Source of the DNA: Notamacropus eugenii
Lineage: Eukaryota > Chordata > Mammalia > Diprotodontia > Macropodidae
Length of the DNA stretch: 64,000 nt
Direction of reading: 5' to 3'
Assembly (NCBI RefSeq): GCF_028372415.1
Contig: NC_092874.1
Span: 335,314,651-335,378,650 of the forward strand
The translations under genes and the position numbers were made by a program. The notes under the pieces were generated by a model. It was not told the origin of the DNA and made no database searches. It worked only from the letters and a program-made list of their open reading frames with translations. Shown piece after piece: positions 23,813 through 35,000 of the stretch. Positions within the stretch are counted from its first letter, which is position 1. Every line of letters starts with the position of its first letter.

Positions 23813-26800
23813 CAATTGATTGTTCACAACGATAACCAAGTAAAACTGAACTTGGCAGAAAAGATTCCAGTCGATCAGGAGAATTGTGTACCTGCCAGAC
23901 GTGGGAGATAGCGTGTGCCGGTCTCCTAAGGAGCAGATGCACCCGGTGGCGTCAGTGTCAACCCATAGAACCCAAGAGATGCAGCTGACTGGGAGGGGGG
24001 AGGGGAAGAAGCAAGTAGAATTCTTCCTGCTTCTGAGTGGCAGTTTAATTTTAATCTGGTTTTTAAGCTACCTTTAAATGCACTTTTCCTTATTGCACAG
24101 CTAACTTCTGTATTACGGAAATGCCCCTTTCCCCATTCCAAATCCTAACGGAGTTGATAGTTTCCAGGATGACATGTCAGCATTGGCTTGGTGTGTAGTG
24201 TTTTGAACTAACTCTTTCCAATCACAGATTTATGGTTGCACCTCAGTGCCCCTGGTCTGACACTTTGTCTGGTAGCTCAAAAGAAACCACAGCCTAGATA
24301 ACATCTGTGCATCAGCAAAGCTTTGCATAGGGAATTGGTGAGCCACCACATCTGCTAATGAAGCACCTGGCTGAGGCAGTCCTGATGCTTGAAGGGTCTA
24401 ATCAATCTTTAGTTCTGATTGGTTAATGGGGTCAGCCCAAGCTGCAAAGCATTGGAATTTTAACAACTCAAGGCTAAATAAATAGTTGTTAGGTTCCCTT
24501 GGCACACCATTGGGAATAACTAAATTCAAGACTTCCAAGCCCTCAGTTAGGAATGAATCAGAATCCTTACTTACTCAGTACATTTGCTCAGAACTTACAG
24601 ACTTGAGGGAAAAACCAAACTCAATTTAAAAAAAAAAAAGATTTTTTTAATTACAAAAGTTATTTTTATGGTCCCTTTAGCAAGGACTCTATGGCAAATG
24701 CACAATTACTCAGAATTACACATTTATCGTTTTCACATTGAAAACAGCGAATGTTGACTTATTAATTTTTATACCTATATATATATGTATATTTAATCAA
24801 CCAGCAGTTTTTGAAACTAGTCATCCTGGTACAAAAGTTTGCAGCATTGCATAAACTAGTGCTAAATAAGAGAACTGTTTTTTGGTCAGTTTAACATTTG
24901 TACCTCCTCCTTTTGCTACACAAAACAGTGCTTGACAAACCTTTTTATCAGGCAGAAGGAGCAGTTGTTCTCCTATAACAATGACTTTGAAACGTTGGGG
25001 GATGAGGGGAAACATTAACCATGTTCAAGTAATAACCCGAGGCTTGCGTGCGTGCCAAAGTGTGCGTGTGGTTTTTTTTTGTTTTGTTCTTTTGTTTTTT
25101 TAAAGATTTCAGAAGTTTCAAACTTGGCATCAGTTGTATATTTGATGTGTAGCTGTCAAATGTGTGCAGGGCTTTAGGGATGGCATTTTCTGGTGGTTTC
25201 CAGACTTTGATTCAAAGAACAAAAAGGGTAGCTTTAAAACAAAACAGTTGTAACCCAAGGGAACCCGTTCTGAGGGGGTTTGGCCACTGGCAGTATAAGA
25301 AAATGCAAAGCCTTTCACTTAATTGAGTAGTGGAGGATACATTTTATTTAGACAGATACACAAACCAACTAACTTATAATTAATGATACATGTACTGTAA
25401 CATATCAAAAGACTGAGTCCTAGGGTAATAAGCCTTTAAGGAAATATATTTGGGGAAGGTAGTAGTCAATGGGCACGTGTTATGTAGATGCAAAATTTAG
25501 GGAGCCTGAGAATTTCATATGGAAACATAACCAGCTAGTCTGGTTTAATCAGGGCAACTGAACCATCAGAATCTGTCCCCAGTGAATTATTTTCGTGTCC
25601 AACATGTCTGTTCTCAGAAACTAGTTAAGACTGTCTGATTTTCAAAACAAAGCCACTGAAATAACTGGCATTTCTTCCTTGTTTGTTTCTATGGTGGAAC
25701 CGAGCTGATTTCACACTAATGAGAGAGGCTGCACTGCAGCTTTGCTGATAAGCACATGAATGAGATTTAAAAATCAAGGCAACAATAACATGAATTGTGT
25801 TTGGTTCATTTAGTTTAATTCCAATCATTCCTCATGTTGCAAATTTTTTCATCATTCAGGACTCTGCTAGTGAATAGCCTGGCATATATGTTTCGTGAAC
25901 ATCTCTAGAAGGCTTAACTTCTCAAGCCTGCCTTTCAAGAGTGAAAAAGTGGGACAAGACTGTCCTCATAAGTTTGTTGGGTGTGAAATATTTGGGAAAA
26001 TTCCTGGTTGTACCTTGACTAAATGGAACTAAGGAGAAACTGCCAGTTAGAATGAAAAGATGAATCAGTAGTAATACTTTTGCTGGATCTTTTGGACACC
26101 TTTAATGAAGATTTGGTGATCTAAAAATCTATCTGGTGGGGACAGAGAAAAGAATTAAGTTTTGACTTCCATCTGTTAGTTAACACCTCTAATCATTTAT
26201 GTTGACTCCTCCCTTACAACACAAAGAATTTACCTCTTCCAGTGTGTTCCCTAAAAGAACTTTGGAAAACTTATCTCCATTAGTAGTTATTTTTATTTTT
26301 GATCTATCAGTAGTTTACATGACTTTGATACTTTGTGCAATATTTTAAATTGTCATTCATACCCATAATTAAGAAATATTGCTGATTTCAAATTTTCCAT
26401 CACTTACTTTCATACCAAACATATACCTGATGTTAGAGGAGATCCCTTGAGGAGAATTTGGTTATTTGTACCCCACTGCCCAGAAAGCTTTTCTTTTTGT
26501 GGTCATCAAGTCTTAATATTCTCAGTATTTTGGAAAGAATTCCTTTTTCTCTTAACCATTATATAGCATTTCAGCTGAACTCTAAAATAATTAAGCAGTG
26601 CTTAAAGCTAAGTTGTCTGTATGCTGGTTATATTATCAAACCCATAAAGTCTTGGGTTAGCAAAAGGGTACTTAGAATTATCTTTCCCTTATGAAAACAG
26701 GGAATTTCCATTCTAAGTCCTTGATCTGATTTCCTTCCTCCCTCCCCTTTATAAATTGGAGTCTGATAAGATCATTTTCAAAAAAAAAAAAACATGCCAT

Positions 26801-27000
26801 TAAGTATGTTGCATTGCAGTTTAAAATAACTAATGTTCTGGAGGGGGAAAAATTCACCTTTGAATTTTAAGTTTTTTATTAGATTTAAGTGGATACAAGA
26901 TATTTTGTTTCTTTATGGATGAATTGTGGAAAGGGATCGGGTGGGAAAGTATTTTGCAGAGCTATCAATGTCCAAATAATAAAAAGAAACATATAATAAA
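23813..27000 (+). other. GID4: GID4 3' UTR (extent inferred)
   Basis: The roughly 3 kb after the stop lack the SINE and LINE copies that fill the introns on both sides, as expected for a constrained 3' UTR. AATAAA hexamers occur at 24477-24482, 26978-26983 and 26995-27000. The last pair would give a 3' UTR of about 3.2 kb and the first one of about 0.7 kb. A run of 12 A occurs near 24630. Which site is used cannot be decided from sequence alone. Confidence 0.6.
26978..27000 (+). terminator. GID4: Candidate distal poly(A) signals of GID4
   Basis: Two AATAAA hexamers 17 nt apart in an AU-rich setting. This is a candidate only; T-rich stretches lie about 20-30 nt downstream. Confidence 0.35.
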
Positions 27001-28400
27001 AGTATTTGAGCAGCGTTTGTCCTCTTTTTAAACCAAAACATTTCTGCATTGGAAGAAACCAGCAGCTGTAAAAAAAAACAATGACTGAGTTTGGAAAGGC
27101 AGATCATATTTCTTTCCAATTGTAAGCTTTGGAGAGTGTTATTTTCCTTTGCGTACTGAATATCTGTGACGTGGGGGTTTGTCCAAATAGTGTAAAGCTC
27201 ACTTTAGGTGGCCCTTGCAGTCTGGTTTCTTTCACCTTCTAGTGAAACTTTCATGTGCAGCTTGGAGGTGCTTTTATCCCCCTCCTGCAACTTTCTGTGT
27301 ATTTCTACTTTTAGTTCCTTTAGAAATTTGAAAAGTAGGAAAGAGCAGTTCTTCTCTTAAACTTGATTTTTGTCTGTATTTGATCAAGTTGAAACACAAA
27401 GGAAATATAATCAACATATAGGAAAGTCCTTTCTAATTTTTGTGTTTTTTAAATTGTAATTTGTATGTTTTGGTCTTAAAATATTTAAAAGAAGCAATAC
27501 TAGATACAAAGAAGGGGATAGAGTTTCTGTAACTTGTTGTTTTATTAGTTTATACTAAGGAACTAGCAAACCAGTATTTCCATCTACATCTTACAGATAA
27601 AAACAGCATTTTTAATCCTATACTCTCTCCCTGAACCCTTTTTGAGCACTTTTCCTCTTTTTCCGTAAGCATGGGAAGCAAAAAATACATACGTATGTTT
27701 TTTGGGGGGAGGGGGCTAGAGATAGATGAAAAAGAATGCCTGTCACATGAAACTATATACAACACAAGACAAAAGTTACAAATACCAAGTCCATCGAAAC
27801 TCCAAGAAAGGCATTAAAATTGCTTCAGTGATGAAACTACAGCAAGCTTGATTATTAAATCTATCAGGAAAAAAGAAATTCTGTGTAATAGCAGTCATGT
27901 AAAACTCTCAGGAACACCTCTACAGATCTGAAACCATGTGTACATGTGGTCTTTCAAGGCCTCTAACTGCTAGAAAATCTAAAGTTGCTACTACATTTTT
28001 TCCTCCCTTGGTTGATGTTTGACAGCAGGCAAGTCACCGATCCTCTTCCCCTTTCTGTATTGTGCTTGGTTTGGGAGTGACAGAAAGGCATAAAGTGAAA
28101 ATATGCTTGAGTAATGCAGACAGCATTCTTGGAGAATGGAGCGCAGTGTGGACTCTAGAGGAACACATCCAGAAATACTCCCCCTTTATACTTTGGATGA
28201 GCCATGCCTGATAGTCCTCCTGGATGGAGAAGACTGGCCTCATGATGATTTCCCTCTTCTGTGCTAAGTTGTACACTAGGTATGGCAGGATGGGAATAAT
28301 GAAAAGCACAGTTACTTTAGAGTCCTAGATTTAAATATGGACATACCGTTTGATTTCATGCTGCCCCCCAAAAAACATTTGCAGCCAAGACAAAATTTTA
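27001..28400. other. Intergenic or distal GID4 3' UTR, no feature recognised
   Basis: AT-rich, unique-looking, with short open frames only. It could belong to an extended 3' UTR. Confidence 0.4.
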
Positions 28401-28424
28401 GCCCTTCGGATAACTTTTTTAACA

Positions 28425-29460
28425 CTAGGAAAGAGGCTCGAGTTGAGCGAAGTGACTTTGTCCAGGGTCACATAGCTCGATGATTCTGATTTGGAGTACA
28501 ATTCATTTTTAGCTATGGAACTCCAGCTGAACCTGGAGTCAGGAAGAGACCTGAGTTAAAATTCCTCCTCGATGCTGTGTGACCCTGGGCAAGTCACTTA
28601 ACTCCTGTAAGACAGGAATAATAGCACCTTGCTCCTAGGGAAAAAAATGACATTTTCACAGCATGTTACAAATGTTGAAAAGCACTACATTAATGCTAGC
28701 TATTTTCTTATTTAGTAAGTATCAAAGTGGTTGAATTATTTGGGCTGAAAGCAATCAGTGCTTTGATGGCATCAAGGGAATAAGTTGCTTGGTCTTGGAA
28801 CTGTTTTTCAGTTCTACTCTGAAATTAATGGTAGCCTAACATATTTGCATTTTGTGCATACACTTGTGAAAAGAAAGACTTTAAAAGAAAACAAAACACC
28901 CCAAACTGAAGCCTGGAAAAATTAAGTAGGATTTGCCATTGTCTTTCAACACCCAAGATCAAATGGTCTTCCCTTCTCTCCCAAATGCAGTTGATTTTAA
29001 TTCCAAGCATTTCTGAAATTTGGCCACTTCTCTTTGCTCACATGGCAGCTACCACCTAAAGTAATGGAACAGACTCCACACTAGTCTCCCCATCTACAGG
29101 CTCCTCTCTATCGTCTACCAGTCACACAGCTGTCAAAACTATCTTCCTTCTATACAGGTGGGCCGTGTCATTCCCCTGCTCAAAATCTGATAGGATAAAA
29201 TAAAATTAGCGTGGCATGCAATTTCTACCACAATCTAATTACTTTTGCTTCATATCACTTTCCTTCATACACTCTACCTTCCAACCCGGTTGGGCTAATT
29301 TCATCTTAACTCAAGCAGGCCCACCCCCATCCCTGGATTGCACTTCTATTTGTTCTTTACCTGTTGAAACAACTTTATTCTTTAAGGTCCAGCTCAAGTA
29401 CTACCTAAGTTTCTGGATCCATAGATCTTTTTCTATCCTAGGCTGCCTGTATAATTAGGA
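28425..29460. repeat. Intergenic MIR, SINE and L2 cluster
   Basis: MIR about 28425-28500 (-); SINE about 28510-28710 (+) with gctgtgtgaccctgggcaag; L2 about 28990-29460 (+) (gtcattcccctgctcaaaatc, cttcatacactctaccttcc). Confidence 0.7.
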
Positions 29461-29814
29461 AGTAAGAAAATACCTTTTGTAGAAATTTATGATACTGTTT
29501 CTCATGCAAAAAAATGAGTGACCCTGTTAGGTAAAGTATGGAAAATGAATGGTGAGGATATGAGGTCAGATTGTTTATAGAAGGGACACACAGTGAGCTC
29601 TGCTTCTTCACAAGATCTGGTTTTCATCCTTACTACTTTTATGAAAATTCATTCTTAAGTACTGTCACTTTGGAACCTGCTATAGGGTATTTCTCAAGGT
29701 TCCTTGGGAATCCTGTGAAGGGAAAGCTGTTGACTTTTGGGGAGGTGTTAATTTATAGAACTCAACATTCTGGGGGAAAGAAGTGGTATGTTAACACTTG
29801 GGTGGATGACTAAC

Positions 29815-30500
29815 TGAAAGGAGCAAAGCTGTGTAACTTTGGATAAATAATTTAATTCCTCTGATCCTGTTTCCGTATCTGAAAAATAAAAAACTGAAAT
29901 GGATGACTTTTTGAGTCCTTTCCAGTTCTATATTCTATGATTTTTACATCCTCCACAGCCAAGGTCAGGTCTAAGGGGGAAAAGTGTGGTCAATGGTTTT
30001 TCTGGCATTTTTCCTCTTTCTACAAAGGATTCACTCAGGGTATTATTGTTGTCTAGATGTGTCCGACTCATTGTGACCCCATGCACCATAGCACATTAGT
30101 AATGTCCATGGAGTTTTCTTGGCAAAGATACTGAAGTGACTTGCCAATTTCCTTCTCCGGTGAAGATACTAAGTTCAGGAAAGTTTTAACGGAAATGTAG
30201 TTGGCTGAAGATTTAGGTTCCAAGCATGGGCTGACTTGCTGTTGGTGGAGAACTGTACTCCATCTCCCATCACTCTTTGCCCTACCTGTGCCCCATGACT
30301 GGAATGCCCTCCCTTCTCCCACCGCTTAATCTCCCTGACTTTAAGTCTTAGCTCAGATCTCACTTTGTGCCTCACTACTGGTGCCTTCCCCTCTGAGATG
30401 ACCTCCCATCTGTTCTGTGTGGATCTTCTATCTAGTTATCTAGATGGTGTTTCACCCACAAGAAAGGGAGCTCCTTCAGATAGGATTCCCCCTCTCCTTT
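29815..30500. repeat. Intergenic MIR (+), SINE tail (-) and L2 (+)
   Basis: MIR about 29820-29940. About 30040-30178 holds the reversed marsupial SINE tail (tgtccgactcattgtgacccc...cttgccaatttccttctcc). L2 about 30240-30480 (ctttgtgcctcactactgg). Confidence 0.7.
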
Positions 30501-30879
30501 CTTTCCTGGAGACAAGGCTTTGAATCTTGGCTCAGGCCTAGGCACCTACACTACGGCATCCTGGGCTATCCCCAGTCATCCTTATGAATGTCAGGTCACT
30601 GGACCCAGATGGCTCAGGAGGAGAAAGTGAGGCTGGTGACCTTGCACAGTCCTCCCTCCAAGTCAATTGCAAGTCACGTCATCATCTTGACGTCATGGGC
30701 TCTGAGAACGAAGCACACATACCACCCGTGAGGCCGCTACATGGCACGGGGCACCGAGCCCTGGACTTGGAGGCAGGACGCTGAGTGTGAATCCTGCTGG
30801 AGGCATTTCTCTGACCCTGGCACCGTAGATGGGGGGCTGGCACATGGCAAAGTATTATTGTTGATCTGAGTGCTTTGTG

Positions 30880-31130
30880 GGGACTTAACAGGCACCTTCC
30901 TCACAAGCACTCTGGGAGGTCAGTCCCTAGTCATGCCCATTTTACAGAGGAAGAAGATGAGGAAATAATAGTCCCTAAGTTGGATCATTTCAAGGTGGGC
31001 AAACCCTGTAACGTCATCACGTCAGCCCCACGACAAGCGGACAAGGTTAAGGATGGGGAGAGGATGAGTGACCTGGCCAGGGTCACACAGCTGGGATTCG
31101 GACTGAGGCCTTCCCGACCCCCTCGGCAGC
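30880..31130 (-). repeat. MIR-derived segment at the 5' edge of the DRG2 CpG island
   Basis: Plus strand reads cccattttacagaggaagaa...gacctggccagggtcacacagctgggattcggactg in pieces, the reversed MIR core. Further MIR-like bits occur at about 31275-31300 and 31742-31770. Confidence 0.7.
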
Positions 31131-31179
31131 ACCTTAACCCAGCACCACCTACATGCCCAGGGTCCGAGAAAGGGCTGCA

Positions 31180-32060
31180 CAGGATTCGAACTCAGGGCTT
31201 GGCGGCTGCAGAGTCCCGCAGGCCGTGCGCGGTGCCACGTAGACGTCCAGGCTGGAGTCTCCAAGCCCTCCGGGCCTCGGTTTCCCCCCGTGTAAAACCA
31301 GAGGTTGGGCGAGCCTTGCTCTGGAGGTCGGGGCTGTCCCGGAGGGCGGGGAGGGGGTGGTCGGACGAAAGGAAGCCTCTCCGCGGGGGGCAGCCGGACC
31401 ACCCCCAGACGCCGGAACTCGGAACGCAGGGGGCGGTGCTGTGCGTCGGCTGCCCGGGCGCTGCCGCCGGGAGCACCCGGCGAGGCCGCTGCGCATGCGG
31501 GGAGGGCGGGCCGTGGGGGGAGCGCTTCGGCGTCGGTTTCCGGCCGCCGGCATCCGGCCTGCGCTCGCTGCCTTTCCTCCGCCGTCACCACAGCCGCCGC
31601 CGCCGCCATGGGCATCTTGGAGAAGATCTCGGAGATCGAGAAGGAGATCGCCCGGACTCAGAAGAACAAGGGTGAGCGCCGGGCCGGGGATCGCGGGACA
31701 CCCCGCACTTTCCGCCCTGGACCTCGTGGCTCCCCTCCTGACTCGGTTTCCCCATCTGTGAAATGGGCGGCACGTTACGGGAGAAGCGCGGCCGGGCGGA
31801 GGGGACTGAGGTGGTGGGGGTCGGGGTCGGGGTCGGGGGTTGAATCCTGACGCCTCGGACACTCGCGAGTCTTTGGATGTGGGGTCGACTTCTGGGAAAG
31901 ATGGGGTCTGCAGAACCAGCGGGGGACCGGGAAGGAGCACGGGGTGGGCGGCAGCCCGGGGACCTGGGCTTCACTGTGCGGTGTGGTGGGAGAAGGGGCC
32001 GGATTCGGAGTCACTGGGGGCTGACCTTGGGCAGGTGTCGTTGTCTCCCCTGTGAAGTGA
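31180..32060 (+). promoter_or_regulatory. DRG2: CpG-island promoter of DRG2
   Basis: The only strongly GC- and CpG-rich stretch in the window surrounds the DRG2 start codon and first exon, and no TATA box is seen. A palindromic NRF1-type site, TGCGCATGCG, is at 31490-31499, and an ETS-type core (TTTCCGG, minus-strand CCGGAAA) is at 31537-31543. Both are typical of housekeeping promoters. Open frames in all directions here are a by-product of GC content. The transcription start is probably within about 31.50-31.60 kb (inferred). Confidence 0.85.
31608..31671 (+). CDS. DRG2: DRG2 coding exon 1
   Basis: 64 nt, 21 codons plus one base, with donor gtgagc. The ATG follows a GCC-repeat 5' leader. 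Confidence 0.97.
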
Positions 32061-35000
32061 GGGAGCTGAATTACGTGGCATTCGACGTGCGTGTGACCTT
32101 GGGCAAGTCGCTTTTCCTAGAGACTTCAGTGTCCTCATCTATTGAGAGAGAGACAGAGAGAGAGAAGAGAGAGAGGGAGAGAGAGAGAGAGAGGAGAGAG
32201 AGGGAGAGACAGAGAGAAGAGAGAGAGGGAGAGAGAGAAGAGAGAGAGGGAGAGAGATAGGGAGAGACAGAGAGAGAGAAGAGAGGGAGAGAGAGAGAGG
32301 GAGAGACAGAGAGAGAGAAGAGAGAGAGGGAGAGAGAGATAGAGGGAGAGAGAGAAGAGAGAGAGGGAGAGACAGAGAGAGAGAAGAGAGAGGGAGAGAG
32401 AGATAGAGAGGGAGAGACGAAGAGAGAGAAGAGAGAGAGGGAGAGACAGAGAAAGAGAAGAGAGATAGAGAGGGAGAGATAGAGAGGGAGAGACAGAGAG
32501 AGAAGAGAGAGAGAGAGAAGAGAGAGGAGAGAGGGAGAGACAGAGAGAAGAGAGGGAGAGAGGGAGAGATAGGGAGAGACAGAGAGAGAGGAGAGAGAGG
32601 GAGAGACAGAGAGAAGAGAGATAGAGAGGGAGAGGGAGAGATAGAGAGGGAGAGACAGAGAGAAGAGAGAGAGGGAGAGAGAGATAGAGAGGGAGAGACA
32701 GAGAGAGAGAAGAGAGAGAGGGAGAGAGAGATAGAGGGAGAGACAGAGAGAGAGGAGAGAGAGGGAGAGAGAGATAGAGAGGGAGAGACAGAGAGAGAGA
32801 AGAGAGAGAGAGAGAGACAGAGAAAGAAGAGAGATAGAGAGGGAGAGATAGAGAGGGAGAGACAGAGAGAGAAGAGAGAGAGAGAAGAGAGAGAGGGAGA
32901 GACAGAGAGAGAGGAGAGAGATAGAGAGGGAGAGATAGAGAAGGGGAGAGGGAGAGATAGAGAGGGAGAGACAGAGAGAGAAGAGAGATAGAGAGGGAGA
33001 GAGAGGGAGTGAAAGAAGGAGAGATAGAGAGGAGAGAGGGAGAGAGAGAGGGAGGGATGGAGAGAGGAAGAGGGAGAGAGGAGAGATAGGGAGAGAGAGA
33101 GAGAGGAGAAATAGAGAGGGAGAGATAGAGAGGGAGAGGGGGAGAGAGAGATAGGGAGGGGAGAGGGAGAGAGGAAAGAAAGAGGGGAGAGAGAAGAGAG
33201 GGAGAGAGAGAAAGAGAGAGAGAGAATAATAGGGAGAGAGGGAATTGGGCTGAATGGTGGCCCAAGGACCTTCCAGTTCTAAATTTGATATTATGAGGAA
33301 TTAGAGGGTAGAAATGTATAATATCCTACCCTATCCCGAGTTAGTTATTCAGTACACATTTTTGGAAGGCGTGTCACCTATGCTACTTTGCAAGAGTAAG
33401 GAGTTTAGCTTGAGGAAACAAAAAAAAAATCCACATGAAACAACACTGAAGCTACTGTAGTAGTTTGTCAGTTTGATGATATACCAAAGAGAACTAGTGA
33501 TAGAAAGGTTCCCTGTAGGAGGTCACTGCCTGAAAGGGACCTAGAAGTAGATCTGAGAAGTGAGAGAAAGCATAGAGCCAGGAATAAGTTTGACCTGTTT
33601 GAGGGAATGGTTCTGATTAGCTTTCCCGGTGTGTGGACAGTAAGGATGCCATCCCAGGGAGAGGAAGGAGATGTTGAAGAACTGTGATACATAAGGTTAG
33701 GGAGTTTAAAGCCAGATTATCAAAGACCTTGGAAAGCAGGCAGAGGAGTTTAGATTTGCTGACATTGGAAATGAGCCTAAAAAGTTTAAGTTTGCCCTGA
33801 TTGTTGGCCCAACGTTAGTAGTACTGCCTACCTGGTCATAAAAAAAAACCCCAAAAAACCTTGAAGTCCTGGGTATTTAGGAAGGAGTAGTTACTACCCA
33901 GAAGTTATTTTGCATTCATCTACAGTAGAAGTTTAAGCTGAAGATGGAAGGGGAAGAAGGGTCCTTTGGTATAGGTATTAAAAAGCTTTGCTGAAAGGAA
34001 ATGACATGTGACATATTTATGACATTTATTTATAAACTATTTATAAATTTATAAATGAAATGACATTTATAAAGCATCATAGTGGGAAGTAGAGCTGGTC
34101 TGGAGCTGTAGTTTGAGTAAAATAGAATATGCTTAGCAGTTGGGTTTGTTTTGTTCCTTTTCCACTGTGTTTTGGATGTGTAATTGAACCTGTTATTCCC
34201 ATATAGATAGTGATAGCTTCTCGATGACATTTTAGATGCTTTGGCCATTATCTTTCTTCAGTTTAAATACTCCCAGTCAGTGCTTCATGAGATTCATTTC
34301 TGTCTAACCTGCATGTCTTTGATTACATGGATGTTGATCTTCAGTGTCTGGTTTTGTGATTTAGCTACTGAGTACCATCTTGGTTTGCTGAAAGCAAAAC
34401 TTGCGAAGTACAGAGCACAGCTCTTGGAACCCTCCAAATCTGCCTCCACCAAAGGAGAAGGCTTCGATGTGATGAAATCTGGAGATGCCCGAGTGGCACT
34501 GATTGGCTTTCCTTCTGTGGGTAAGGTCAGTGATTATGGAAGTTATTTGCTTTAGACCCTCATCACCTCTTGGCGGGACTGTTGTGAAATGGCATCCTAA
34601 TTGGTCACCCTGTCTCAATTCTCTACCCTGTCTAATCCTAACTTTCCTTACCTGAGACATTATACATTTCTTCCCTTCCTCTGCCAGATTGGCTTTCTTC
34701 CTGTCTCTCTCACATGGCATTTCCATTTCCTGTCTCTCATGGAACTCCATTCCTGCCTTTGTGCTGATTTTCCTCATGCTTGGAATCCCTTCTCACCTCC
34801 ACCTCTTAGATTTCCTACCTTCCTTTAAGACTATTCGAATACCACCTTCTCCACTGAGCCTTCCCTGAACCTCCCGGCTCCTGATCCCCCTTTCCCCTTA
34901 CCCCCATTGCCAGGGTATTTATTTTTACATAGTCGCTATGTATTTATTTATATACATATTGTATCCCTAGATAGAATATAAGTTCCTTGAGAACAGTGTC

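Noticed and set aside
30875-31975. Several long overlapping open frames on both strands around 31-32 kb
   Set aside because: GC-rich CpG island with few stop codons. Frames contain MIR sequence and overlap DRG2 exon 1 in the wrong frame.
32135-33265. Open frame of 376 codons, Ser/Leu/Pro-rich (minus), and Arg/Glu frames (plus)
   Set aside because: Produced entirely by the GA/CT simple repeat; no start context, splice logic or family similarity.
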